Both the position numbers and the translations under genes were made by a program. This document shows, in pieces, positions 44,123-52,238 of a stretch of DNA of 64,000 nucleotides. The notes beneath the pieces are model-generated. The model worked only from the letters and a program-made list of their open reading frames with translations, did not search any database and had not been told where the DNA came from. Location of the stretch: the NCBI RefSeq assembly GCF_020621385.1, contig NZ_JAESVA010000004.1:310001-374000 (forward strand), read 5' to 3'. The DNA is from Acidisoma cellulosilyticum (GTDB taxonomy: Bacteria; Pseudomonadota; Alphaproteobacteria; Acetobacterales; Acetobacteraceae). How positions within the stretch are numbered: position 1 is the first letter of the stretch; each line of letters begins with the position of its first letter.

Positions 44123-45046
44123 ATGACCGAGCGCCTGTACAGCGGCCCGATCATCGACGCGCATCACCATCTTTGGGACCTCACCATGGGCCGCCATAAA
44201 TGGCTGATGCCGAGCGGTGGGGAGGTGGAAGCCCTGGGTGGGCTTGATGCGCTGAGGACGAACTATCTGGTCGAGGATTTTCGGGCCGATAGCGCGCGGC
44301 AGAGAGTGGTCGGCAGCGTTCATATCGAAGCGCTTTGGGATCGGGACGATCTGGTCGGCGAGACAAGGTGGCTGGAGACCTTGGACAAGAGCGACAATAT
44401 CGCTTCCCGCTATATCGCCAATGCGGGCCTTGGCACGCCCGGCGCGGCGGCCGTGCTGGAGGAACAGGCGTCTTTCCCGCGCGTAGTCGGCGTCCGGGAA
44501 ATCCTGAGCTGGCACCCCGATCCCAAGCGGAGTTTTGCGACAAGGTCGGATATTGCGGAGGATCCGGCCTGGCGGGCCGATCTCGCCTTGCTGCCGCAAC
44601 ACGGTCTCATCTTCGAACTGATGATGTACCCCTATCAGGCTGCCATGGTTTCTGACCTGGCGCGCCGTTATCCGCAGCTCCAATTTGTCGTGAACCATTG
44701 CGGCAGTCCGATCGACCGTGACGCGGACGGCATGCAGCGCTGGCGAGACGGGCTTGTGACGATATCCCAGCATGAGAATGTCGCGCTTAAGATTTCCAAT
44801 ATGGCGGCCTATGACAAGGACCGGACTGAGGACAGCCTGCGGGCCGTCGCGATGCATTGTCTGGATTGTTTCGGGGTGGCAAGAACGATGCTGGCGACAG
44901 ACTATCCGGTCGCCAGGCTGCAGATGACCTATGACGCCATCTACGAGAATTTCAAGCAGATCTTCGCGCCCCTGTCGCAGGACGAGCAATCGGCTCTGTT
45001 TCATGACAATGCGGCCCGCATGTATCGCTTTGACGAGGCCGTTTAG
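44123..45046 (+). CDS. Amidohydrolase family 2 (COG3618-like metal-dependent hydrolase)
   Basis: TIM-barrel hydrolase of 307 aa. The metal-binding IDAHHHLWDL motif has His14 and His16. The later NHCGSPIDRD block and the ATDYPV block, with the catalytic Asp near residue 259, are typical for the fuconolactonase/pyrone-dicarboxylate lactonase group. A lactonase or C-N hydrolase role is likely. GGGAG lies just before its ATG. It is the last gene of the Liv-type operon. A lactonase next to a LuxR solo is suggestive, but this family is not the known AHL-lactonase family. Confidence 0.85.
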   Translation: MTERLYSGPIIDAHHHLWDLTMGRHKWLMPSGGEVEALGGLDALRTNYLVEDFRADSARQRVVGSVHIEALWDRDDLVGETRWLETLDKSDNIASRYIANAGLGTPGAAAVLEEQASFPRVVGVREILSWHPDPKRSFATRSDIAEDPAWRADLALLPQHGLIFELMMYPYQAAMVSDLARRYPQLQFVVNHCGSPIDRDADGMQRWRDGLVTISQHENVALKISNMAAYDKDRTEDSLRAVAMHCLDCFGVARTMLATDYPVARLQMTYDAIYENFKQIFAPLSQDEQSALFHDNAARMYRFDEAV

Positions 45047-45195
45047 AGCAGATCCCGATCAGATGATTCTATCTGACTGTGATCTGCTCTAGAGCGTTTC
45101 CTGTTCGCTTACGCTCACAGACGCCGCTCTAGTTTATTGTTTTTGCGAGCATCTTTACCCGGCAGATGATTCCATCTGACCGGGATCTGCTCTAG
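45045..45195. repeat. Cluster of intergenic palindromes, probable bidirectional terminator
   Basis: A 46-bp hairpin at 45045-45090 has 10-bp outer arms (AGAGCAGATC, GATCTGCTCT) and 6-bp inner arms (TCAGAT, ATCTGA). A diverged, inverted half-copy lies at 45161-45195 (GGCAGATGATTCCATCTGAC, then CGGGATCTGCTCTA). Between them CTAGAGCG and CGCTCTAG form a third inverted pair. The hairpin begins inside the stop codon of the amidohydrolase and the half-copy reaches the stop of the convergent dihydropyrimidinase. It looks like a REP/BIME-type intergenic repeat. Confidence 0.7.
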
Positions 45196-46604
45196 GCGGC
45201 AAAGGGAGACAAGGACCGTTTCAGAAACTGCCCGTCGCCCTTCTCGCCGGTGATACGCCCATCCTCGGCAACGACCTTACCGCGAAGCAGCGTCATGACC
45301 GGCCAACCGACGACCGCCATGCCCTCATAAGGCGTGTAATCCGCGCCATGATGCATGAGGGATTGGCTGATGACTTCTCTCCGCGACGGATCCCACAAGA
45401 CTATGTCGGCGTCGAAACCCGGGCCGATGGAGCCTTTCTGGGGGTAAAGCCCATACATCTTCGCATGATTGGTCGATGTAAGGGCAACAAACTCGTTCAC
45501 GGAAATCCGCCCCTCGACGACGCCCTTCGAGTAAAGGATCTGCAGTCTTGTCTCGACCCCCGGTATGCCGTTGGGCACCCAGCGAAACGAGGTACGAGCC
45601 TTGGGGTTTAGTTTTCCCTCTGACCCTTCATAATAAAAAGGGCAATGGTCGGAAGAGAAGGTCTGAAAAACGCCGGTCTGGATGCCGCTCCAGATCGCAT
45701 CCCAGCTCTGTTCGTCGCGCGGCGGAGGCGAACAGATATATTTTCCGCCGCTCTCGTCCATATTCAGGCCTTTGAGATCGTCGGCTGTCAACGCGACATA
45801 TTGCGGGCAGGTCTCGGCATAGATCTTAAGACCTTTATTCTGGGCCCAGCGGATTTGCTCCATCGGTTCGCGTCCGGACACATGAACCACCATGATCGGG
45901 ACATCGGTCAGTTCCGCATGGCTGATCGCTCTATGCGTCGCTTCGCGCTCGACACTCTCGGGCCGAGACAAGGCGTGGTAATAGGGGGCGGTCTTGCCAG
46001 CGGATTCCAGTCGTTCCGTCATGAATTTTATCGCGTCATAGCCCTCGCAATGCACCATCACCAGCGCCTTGCAATCCCGCGCGCAACTGAAGACGTCCAG
46101 CAACTGGCGGTCATTCAGAACGAGATCGTCATAGGTCATAAAGACTTTGAAGGAGGTGTAACCGTCATCGACGAGGGCGGGCAATTCCTGTGAAAGAACC
46201 GAAGCCGTCGGGTCTGAGATAATAAGATGGAAACCATAATCGCAAAAGGACTGACCATCGGCCTCCCGATGATAGTCCGTCACGGCATGACGCAAAGATG
46301 TGCCACGTGGCTGCAAGGCGAAGGGTATGACCGTCGTGGTGCCCCCGGCTATTGCCGACCTTGTGCCGGTCTCGAACCCATCCGCCATGGCCGGGCCGCC
46401 AAAGGCGGGTTGCGCGAGATGGACATGGCTGTCTATTCCGCCGGGCATCACCAATAGACCGCTGGCATCGATCGTTTTAGCGGCCCCGGTCAATTTATCC
46501 GATAAGGATACAATTTTCCCGGCCCGAATGCCCACATCCGCCCGCATGGTATCTGTGGCGGTTACAACCGTCCCACCACGAATGATGACATCGAAATCGG
46601 TCAC
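45192..46604 (-). CDS. Dihydropyrimidinase / D-hydantoinase family
   Basis: Zinc amidohydrolase of 470 aa that opens cyclic diamides such as dihydropyrimidines or hydantoins. His60 and His62 (DSHVHL), the Lys153 that becomes carboxylated (SFKVFMTY), His185 (MVHCEG), the later MVVHVSG His and SSDHCPF Asp make up the di-zinc centre. The start is a GTG at 46604 that overlaps the stop of the ureidoglycolate lyase-like gene (GTGA). The context of an AllA-like protein and a Dpp-type importer suggests a ureide or hydantoin-like nutrient; allantoin is possible, but the sequence looks closer to hydantoinase than to AllB. Confidence 0.9.
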   Translation of the reverse strand: MTDFDVIIRGGTVVTATDTMRADVGIRAGKIVSLSDKLTGAAKTIDASGLLVMPGGIDSHVHLAQPAFGGPAMADGFETGTRSAIAGGTTTVIPFALQPRGTSLRHAVTDYHREADGQSFCDYGFHLIISDPTASVLSQELPALVDDGYTSFKVFMTYDDLVLNDRQLLDVFSCARDCKALVMVHCEGYDAIKFMTERLESAGKTAPYYHALSRPESVEREATHRAISHAELTDVPIMVVHVSGREPMEQIRWAQNKGLKIYAETCPQYVALTADDLKGLNMDESGGKYICSPPPRDEQSWDAIWSGIQTGVFQTFSSDHCPFYYEGSEGKLNPKARTSFRWVPNGIPGVETRLQILYSKGVVEGRISVNEFVALTSTNHAKMYGLYPQKGSIGPGFDADIVLWDPSRREVISQSLMHHGADYTPYEGMAVVGWPVMTLLRGKVVAEDGRITGEKGDGQFLKRSLSPFAA

Positions 46605-47155
46605 TGGCCGTTCTCCCGTACAGTAGCGCTGTCTAAATTAACCAATGTCTGATCAATTTTCGTTATCTCGCAATCATCCGGCTTACCATTCTGCCAGGAC
46701 TGGACAAGGAACTGCGCCATCGAATCGATTGCTATAATAGGGTGATGCCATATCCCCGCGTCATAGATAATACCTTGCGACGAAGCGAGACGGAAGGCGC
46801 GCAAGGTCGAGAGGTCAGGACACCCATCGCTGTCACTGCAACAGGCAACCATGACATGTCCATTTCCAGATAACGGCAGGATCAATTGGGGCGTTTGGGA
46901 ATGGCGTTCCAGCATATCGATGCTGCGCGGCAGGGATTGTGCTTTCGCTTGATAGATCGACGTAATCAAAGCAAAGCCCGGCTTAGCCTGCTCGGCAGGA
47001 AATTTTTCAATATCGCAGCGGAGAGCCGTCCCGTCATTGACGGCAATAGTCGTCTGCCCCATCGTGACGAGCTTCCCAAATGGCGCAACCAGATGCCCTT
47101 GATCGGGCTCCAGCGGCTTGGCCAGGAAGCTTAGGGCAACAGGCGCGATCGCCAT
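46601..47155 (-). CDS. Ureidoglycolate lyase (AllA)-like protein
   Basis: A 184-aa cupin-like protein of the ureidoglycolate lyase family, which releases urea from ureidoglycolate at the end of allantoin breakdown. Family blocks are FAKPLEPDQGHLVAPFGKLV, LERHSQTPQLILPLSGNGHVMV and GIIYDAGIWHHPIIAI; the ERH and WHHP segments form the active site. The ATG 47155 shares a base with the stop of the upstream SDR (TAATG). It is slightly longer than E. coli AllA (160 aa). Together with the dihydropyrimidinase it marks a ureide pathway, though allantoate amidohydrolase and ureidoglycine enzymes are not seen here. Confidence 0.85.
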   Translation of the reverse strand: MAIAPVALSFLAKPLEPDQGHLVAPFGKLVTMGQTTIAVNDGTALRCDIEKFPAEQAKPGFALITSIYQAKAQSLPRSIDMLERHSQTPQLILPLSGNGHVMVACCSDSDGCPDLSTLRAFRLASSQGIIYDAGIWHHPIIAIDSMAQFLVQSWQNGKPDDCEITKIDQTLVNLDSATVRENGQ

Positions 47156-47913
47156 TATACCATCACGTCGCCGCCATTCGGCGACAGGTTTTGTCCGCAA
47201 AAATTCCGGCCGCCGATTTCCGATGCCAGCAGAAGCGCGGTCGGCGCTATTTCCTCAACCTGGCCGAAACGGCCGACCGGCAGTTGCGCGATTTTCATGG
47301 CCCGCCATTGGTCGGAGAGACTGGCGAGGACGGCCGTTTCAACCGGACCCGGCGCGATCGCATTGACCATCACATTATGGGGGGCGCCTTCGTAGCTGAG
47401 CGCGCGGGTAAAGCCCACGATGCCTGCCTTGGCGGCACAGTAATGCGCCAGGCCTGGAGCACCCTTATACGCAAGTTGTGATGACGTCAGAATGATACGT
47501 CCATAGCCACGCTTGACCATATCCTCAAAGAACGCATGTGTAATCAGAAACGTGCCCGTCAGATGAACGCCAATCATGCGATTCCAATCGGCCAGGGTGA
47601 GGTCGATAAATGACTTGTCGCCCCCGATCCCGGCGCAATTCACGAGAATATCGACGGCACCCAATTGATCGTCGCACCATGCTTTGGCGGCGGCTACCGA
47701 TTCCGGGGAAGAGACATCACAATCCGTTGTCGCGACATTGCCACCCTTTGCTTTCAGGCTGGCGACAAGCTCCGACGCCTGTTCCGCGGACTGGAAATGC
47801 CCGATCCCGACCTGCGCGCCATTGGCGACAAACAACTCGACGATCGCTCGGCCGATGCCGCTGTTTCCGCCGGTTACGAAAGCCGTGCGGCCCGCGAGAG
47901 AAAAGGTTTCCAA
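47155..47913 (-). CDS. Short-chain dehydrogenase/reductase
   Basis: Classical SDR of 252 aa with TGGNSGIG near residues 14-21, NCAG in the central sheet, and the Ser-Tyr-Lys active site in ILTSSQLAYKGAPGLAHYCAAKAG. The start is a TTG at 47913 behind AGGACC. It is the first enzyme gene after the GntR regulator and is coupled to the AllA-like gene. Its substrate is not obvious; oxidation of a hydroxy acid released by the ureide pathway is one option. Confidence 0.88.
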   Translation of the reverse strand: METFSLAGRTAFVTGGNSGIGRAIVELFVANGAQVGIGHFQSAEQASELVASLKAKGGNVATTDCDVSSPESVAAAKAWCDDQLGAVDILVNCAGIGGDKSFIDLTLADWNRMIGVHLTGTFLITHAFFEDMVKRGYGRIILTSSQLAYKGAPGLAHYCAAKAGIVGFTRALSYEGAPHNVMVNAIAPGPVETAVLASLSDQWRAMKIAQLPVGRFGQVEEIAPTALLLASEIGGRNFCGQNLSPNGGDVMV

Positions 47914-47988
47914 GTTTAGGTCCTCATATGGAAGAGTTCGAACCGAATTGTTTTAGGGTTTTCCGGGTGTTTGTCTTGCCGCGTCATC

Positions 47989-48726
47989 CTACCAGGAAAT
48001 GCATAATGCTTCATCAATCCCGGCCCGCCCCGCGGTCCGGATGAGGTGAAGGCGCATATAATAGGCAGCACTGTCCGGATCGCGAAGCTCCAGCGCTTTG
48101 AGAATATTCTCATGTTCCAGGATCGGCTCCCAAAGCCGTCCCGGCGCGCCGAGGGGAAGCAAATGACTTGCCAGCATCGGCGCCTGAAGGGTCTCGTGGA
48201 TTTGGTCGAAGATGCGATTGCCACCATATTTGATGATGGCGCGATGAAGAGCGAGGTCCGAATGCGCAGCCTGATCAAGATCCTGCGCGCGCAAGGCAAT
48301 CCGGATCTCATCGTTGAGCTGGCGCAGATGCTGCAATTGCTGAGTCGATATCAGACCGGCGGCAAGCCTTGTCGCATAGGTTTCAAGCAATAGGCGCGCC
48401 TGAAAAACTTCCTCCGGCGTCGAGCGTTCTAGACCGTCGATTGCGAATGAAAATTCGCTATTGGGGGCGAGACATACAACCGCGCTGCGTCCGGGGTCGA
48501 TTTGGATCAAACCCTTCGTTTCCAATATGCTGAGCGCCTCGCGGAGCGACGATCGGCTGATATTGAGTTTGATGGAGAGTTCCCGCTGCGACGGTAGTTT
48601 GGCGCCTGGCTTGACAGTACCGTTGGCGATCATTTCCTGGATCTGGCGCGCAGCCAGACGAGGAACAGCCTCCCGCTCCGTCACCAGCTTATCCGACAGG
48701 ATCTCATCAGTCAAAGGGAAGGTCAA
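47989..48726 (-). CDS. GntR-family regulator (FCD/FadR subgroup)
   Basis: Regulator of 245 aa. The winged helix reads GAKLPSQRELSIKLNISRSSLREALSILETKGLI, and the FCD domain includes ARLLLETYATRLAAG, DLALHRAIIKYGGNRIF and HENILKALELRD. The PSQREL wording is typical of the FadR/LldR/PdhR branch. The start is probably TTG 48726; a GTG at 48684 is an alternative. It sits in the middle of a ten-gene minus-strand block and is the best candidate for the TGGTC-S-GACCA sites before the Dpp-type operon. Confidence 0.9.
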   Translation of the reverse strand: MTFPLTDEILSDKLVTEREAVPRLAARQIQEMIANGTVKPGAKLPSQRELSIKLNISRSSLREALSILETKGLIQIDPGRSAVVCLAPNSEFSFAIDGLERSTPEEVFQARLLLETYATRLAAGLISTQQLQHLRQLNDEIRIALRAQDLDQAAHSDLALHRAIIKYGGNRIFDQIHETLQAPMLASHLLPLGAPGRLWEPILEHENILKALELRDPDSAAYYMRLHLIRTAGRAGIDEALCISW

Positions 48727-48802
48727 TTCCGGTTCTCTGCATCATTTGCTCTCCATTCGCGGGCGATGGAGTTCTGGTCGGGTAAAAGGAAGCCGCCTTG
48801 GA

Positions 48803-49732
48803 CTAGGAGTTTTTTACCGCAAGCCGTTCCCTAAGCCAATCCGTGTAGGACAATATGCCGGCCTCCATCGTTTTGGCGGGATAAAACCCGAGATCGCTCT
48901 GAGCGGAGGTCGTGTCAAACTCAGCCTGGCGATCGTCCAACGGATCCGGCCCCATCGCGAGTTCGACATCGGCCGAGGGAAGGACGCGACGCACGATATC
49001 GGCGATCTCCCCCAGCGTCAGATAAGTGCCGCCGGTCAGGGTATAGGTGCGGCGGGTCATGGTCTTGGCCCTCAAAGCCAGGATCAGCGCCGAGGCCGCA
49101 TCGTCCACGTGAATGAACTGCCTCGGAAAATCCAGACCCCAGCTCATCCTTGTCGGCTTATGGGTGAGCGCATCGCTAATCATGGTGCGGATGACGCAAT
49201 CCGTGGTCCGGCCGGGGCCGTAAATCCAGGAAAATCTTAGCGCCAGGCCATCGACACCATGCTGCCTCGCATAGCCCTCGATCAGCGGTTCGATGGCGGC
49301 TTTGGTGGCTCCGTAAACGCTGCTCGGCCTTAGCACAACATCCTCCGCGACCGGGCCGGCGGGTGTGTCGCCATAGGCGCTGGTGGATGAACAGCAGACG
49401 ACACGGGGAATTTTATGGATGCGAGCCAGTTCGAGAAGATTGACGGTTCCCATGACGTTCACTTCGACAAGCCGATATGGATTGTCGATCCCGACCATGG
49501 GTCCTGAAAAGGCACCGCAATGGATGATGCCGCTGACTTGGCGCCCTGCGATGATTGCATGAAGACGATGGATATCGGTGAGGTCGGCTTGAACCAGATC
49601 GCAGCCATCCGTTGTCCGAGCAACCATATCTGTCGCGATGACTTTTTTGCCCTCGCTTTCCAACCTGTCGCAGACGGCTCTGCCGAGCAAGCCGGCAGCG
49701 CCAGTGACGAGAACGACATCATCCATGTTCAT
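48803..49732 (-). CDS. NAD-dependent epimerase/dehydratase
   Basis: Extended SDR of 309 aa. The cofactor motif TGAAGLLG is at residues 10-17 and the active-site Tyr140-x3-Lys144 in SSVYGATKA; a Ser/Thr-rich SSTSAYG precedes it. The ATG 49732 overlaps the stop of the ABC ATPase gene (ATGA), so it is made together with the importer. Such enzymes act on nucleotide sugars or free uronates. Its presence at the end of a Dpp-type operon suggests a sugar-containing cargo, for example a nucleoside-like or glycosylated ureide, but this is speculation. Confidence 0.87.
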   Translation of the reverse strand: MNMDDVVLVTGAAGLLGRAVCDRLESEGKKVIATDMVARTTDGCDLVQADLTDIHRLHAIIAGRQVSGIIHCGAFSGPMVGIDNPYRLVEVNVMGTVNLLELARIHKIPRVVCCSSTSAYGDTPAGPVAEDVVLRPSSVYGATKAAIEPLIEGYARQHGVDGLALRFSWIYGPGRTTDCVIRTMISDALTHKPTRMSWGLDFPRQFIHVDDAASALILALRAKTMTRRTYTLTGGTYLTLGEIADIVRRVLPSADVELAMGPDPLDDRQAEFDTTSAQSDLGFYPAKTMEAGILSYTDWLRERLAVKNS

Positions 49733-51417
49733 GCTCCCAATGCAACGACTGGTGAACGGCCTGCGCCAGACCGACGGGTATCCGACCATTCGATAGGCAG
49801 CTCCGCCGCCAGAAGCGTGCGGGTATAAGGATCTTTCGGAGCCTCAAAAATCTCTTCGGTCAGGCCAAGCTCTACGATACGTCCCCGATTGAGCACAATG
49901 ACATTATGCGCCAGAGACCGCACGGAGTTGAGGTCGTGGGTAATGAACAAGGCGGACAGCCCCATATCCTGCTGAAGAGCACGAATAAGATCGATGATCT
50001 GGGCGCGCACGCGGATATCAAGCGCCGTCGTCGGTTCGTCGAAGACCACGAAGTCGGGCTTGGTCGCTAAAGCACGCGCGATACCGATCCGCTTCTGTTC
50101 CCCGGCCGTCAACTCATGAGGGTAGGCGCGGGCGAGGTGCTGCGGCAACTGAACCATCTCAAGCAGCTCATCCACGCGCCTCCTTCGCTCGGTTTGCGGA
50201 ACCCGATCCAAAAGATCGAGGGGCTCAGCGATCAAATCGGAGACGCGCCAACGCGGGTTAAGGGCAACATAGGGTTCCTGAAAGACCATTTGCATGCGAC
50301 GGCGCAGGGGCCGCAGCTTGGGCTCCTCCATCGTCGCAATGTCCTGGCCGTCAAAGCGAATGACGCCGGAATTCGGTGGCAGCAGCCGAAGGAGGCATTG
50401 GCCGATGGTTGTTTTTCCGGAACCGCTTTCACCGACGAGCGCGAGTGTCTCGCCGCGTTCCAGCGAAAAGCTCACCCGGTCCACCGCGATGACCGGAGGC
50501 TGGCCGCCGCCGATGTCGAAGGTCTTGCACAGATTGTCGACGACCAGAATCCTGTCTTTGTCCATGCCCGTTTCTGCGGAAGCGACCGGCGCGGCGAGAC
50601 GATCGCCGCGTGTCGGCTTCGCACGCGCGGCGCCAAGAAGGCTGGTGCTGTAGGCGGTTTGCGGTTGTGCCAGGAAATGTTCCACGGGCTGCAATTCTTC
50701 GATCTTGCCATCGCGCATAACGGCGACACGATCGCAGTAATGGGCGATAATGCCAAGATCATGCGTGATAAGAACGACAGAGACCCCGAGCTGGCGCGCT
50801 CGTTCGACCAGAAGATCCAGCACCTGGACCTGGACGGTGGCGTCCAGTCCCAAAGTCGCGTCATCAGCCAGGATAATGGCAGGATGCGTGATCAGCGCCA
50901 TGGCAATGATGATGCGCTGTGCCATGCCGCCGGACAGCTCGTGCGGATAGGCGCGGGCTCTCCTCTCGGGATCGACAATGCCGACCTTATCGAGCAGATC
51001 GATCGTCTCTTTCCAGGCCTGACCGCGGGAGCAGGGGCGATGTATTCTCAATACGCGGGAAATCTGCTTGCCGACCCGCTCGACGGGATCCAGCAGAGCC
51101 TTGGCATTGGTGCCGATAAGAGAAATGGTGCCGCCGCGCAGCCGCCTCCGCTCACCCTCGCTCATGGCGGCGATGGGCTTGCCGGCGATCGTGACGCTGC
51201 CTTGCGTGATGCGCCCGTCGCCCGGTAGCAGTCCGAGCAGCGCCTGGGCGAGCACGGATTTTCCGGCGCCTGTCTCGCCGACGATGCCAAGGATTTCGTT
51301 TTTCCCGAGCTGGAAGCTGATCCCGCTGAGGACGATATGGGGAGAGGCGCTTGGTCCGAAGGCGACCGTGAGGTCAAGAACCTCCAAAGCAGCCTGGGTC
51401 TTGGTTTCCGGGCTCAT
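49729..51417 (-). CDS. Fused Dpp/Opp-type ABC ATP-binding protein (DppD-DppF fusion)
   Basis: A 562-aa ATPase containing both peptide-importer cassettes in one chain. Domain 1 has Walker A GETGAGKS at about 47-54, LSGGMAQRIIIAMAL and ILADDATLGLD (Asp where Glu is usual, as in DppD-type degenerate sites). Domain 2, from about residue 300, has GESGSGKTT, ELTAGEQKRIGIARAL and FVVFDEPTTALD. Single-chain fusions are common in this family. It overlaps the permease and epimerase genes by 4 bp each. Confidence 0.92.
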   Translation of the reverse strand: MSPETKTQAALEVLDLTVAFGPSASPHIVLSGISFQLGKNEILGIVGETGAGKSVLAQALLGLLPGDGRITQGSVTIAGKPIAAMSEGERRRLRGGTISLIGTNAKALLDPVERVGKQISRVLRIHRPCSRGQAWKETIDLLDKVGIVDPERRARAYPHELSGGMAQRIIIAMALITHPAIILADDATLGLDATVQVQVLDLLVERARQLGVSVVLITHDLGIIAHYCDRVAVMRDGKIEELQPVEHFLAQPQTAYSTSLLGAARAKPTRGDRLAAPVASAETGMDKDRILVVDNLCKTFDIGGGQPPVIAVDRVSFSLERGETLALVGESGSGKTTIGQCLLRLLPPNSGVIRFDGQDIATMEEPKLRPLRRRMQMVFQEPYVALNPRWRVSDLIAEPLDLLDRVPQTERRRRVDELLEMVQLPQHLARAYPHELTAGEQKRIGIARALATKPDFVVFDEPTTALDIRVRAQIIDLIRALQQDMGLSALFITHDLNSVRSLAHNVIVLNRGRIVELGLTEEIFEAPKDPYTRTLLAAELPIEWSDTRRSGAGRSPVVALGA

Positions 51418-52238
51418 CGGTGACGCCTCCTCGGATCCAGCAGAATTCGCAATTCATCGCCGAGCAGTGCGAAACACAGCACCGCGAGAACGATGGCAAT
51501 GCCGGGGAATAATGAAACCCACCAGACGCCAAGGATCAGCTGCTGAGCCCCTGAGCTGACCATGAGGCCCCATTCCGGCGTCGGCATGCGCACGCCGGCG
51601 CCAATGAACGACAATCCCGCTGTCAGCAAAATCGCCATGCCGACACTGATGGAGAGCTGAACGAGAGCCGGTGTCATGGCATTCGGCAGAATATGCCGAA
51701 ACATGATGGAGCGATCGGTCGCGCCGGAGCAACGTGCGGCGCTGATGAAGGGACGCTGCCGGAGCGACAATACTTCCGCGCGAACAAGGCGTGCGAAGAC
51801 GGGCACAAACAATATCGCAAGCACCAGCGCCACGTTCCAGATCTCCTGCCCCAGCACGGAAACGAGCGCCATCCCGAGTACAAAGACAGGAAAAGACTGG
51901 ATGAAGTCGAAAAGGCGCATGACGATGGCACTTGGTATGCCGCTGTAGAAACCGATGATCAGGCCGAGAGGCACCCCGATCGCGAATGCGCCGGCAACCG
52001 CTGTGATGCTGACAAGGAGATTGATGCGCGTCGCATATATGATGCGCGACAGAATATCCATGCCATAGACATCCGTGCCGAGCAGGTGAGACGCGGATGG
52101 CGGCATCAACGTATGCAAGGGGTCCGCTGTCGTCGGTGAATAAGGCGCGAGCAGGCCTGCGAAGACGATCGCGATGACCTGGAGCAGAAGCAGCGCCGCG
52201 CCGAAGGCGGCACCAGGACGCATCAGCCAGGTGCGCAT
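51414..52238 (-). CDS. DppC-type ABC permease
   Basis: Inner-membrane permease of 274 aa. A first hydrophobic segment (AAFGAALLLLQVIAIVFAGLLAPYSP), the conserved HLLGTDVYGMDILSRIIYATRINL block and the cytoplasmic AARCSGATDRSIMFRHILPNAM loop identify the DppC/OppC group. Its start overlaps the DppB stop by one base. It pairs with the DppB-type permease. Confidence 0.92.
   Translation of the reverse strand: MRTWLMRPGAAFGAALLLLQVIAIVFAGLLAPYSPTTADPLHTLMPPSASHLLGTDVYGMDILSRIIYATRINLLVSITAVAGAFAIGVPLGLIIGFYSGIPSAIVMRLFDFIQSFPVFVLGMALVSVLGQEIWNVALVLAILFVPVFARLVRAEVLSLRQRPFISAARCSGATDRSIMFRHILPNAMTPALVQLSISVGMAILLTAGLSFIGAGVRMPTPEWGLMVSSGAQQLILGVWWVSLFPGIAIVLAVLCFALLGDELRILLDPRRRHR

Noticed and set aside
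42767-45004. Very long minus-strand frame of 745 codons
   Set aside because: It lies antisense to the second M20 deacylase and the amidohydrolase, both of which have clear catalytic motifs. The antisense translation has no recognisable domain and a typical shadow composition rich in His, Arg and Gln.
44123-45046. AHL lactonase next to the LuxR solo
   Set aside because: It has the DAHHHLWD motif of the amidohydrolase-2/COG3618 group, not the HXHXDH motif of metallo-beta-lactamase-fold AHL lactonases nor a phosphotriesterase-like pattern. Only a general lactonase or C-N hydrolase role can be kept.
45045-45195. CRISPR or tRNA-like structure
   Set aside because: The repeats are inverted and few, without regular spacers, and no cloverleaf can be drawn.
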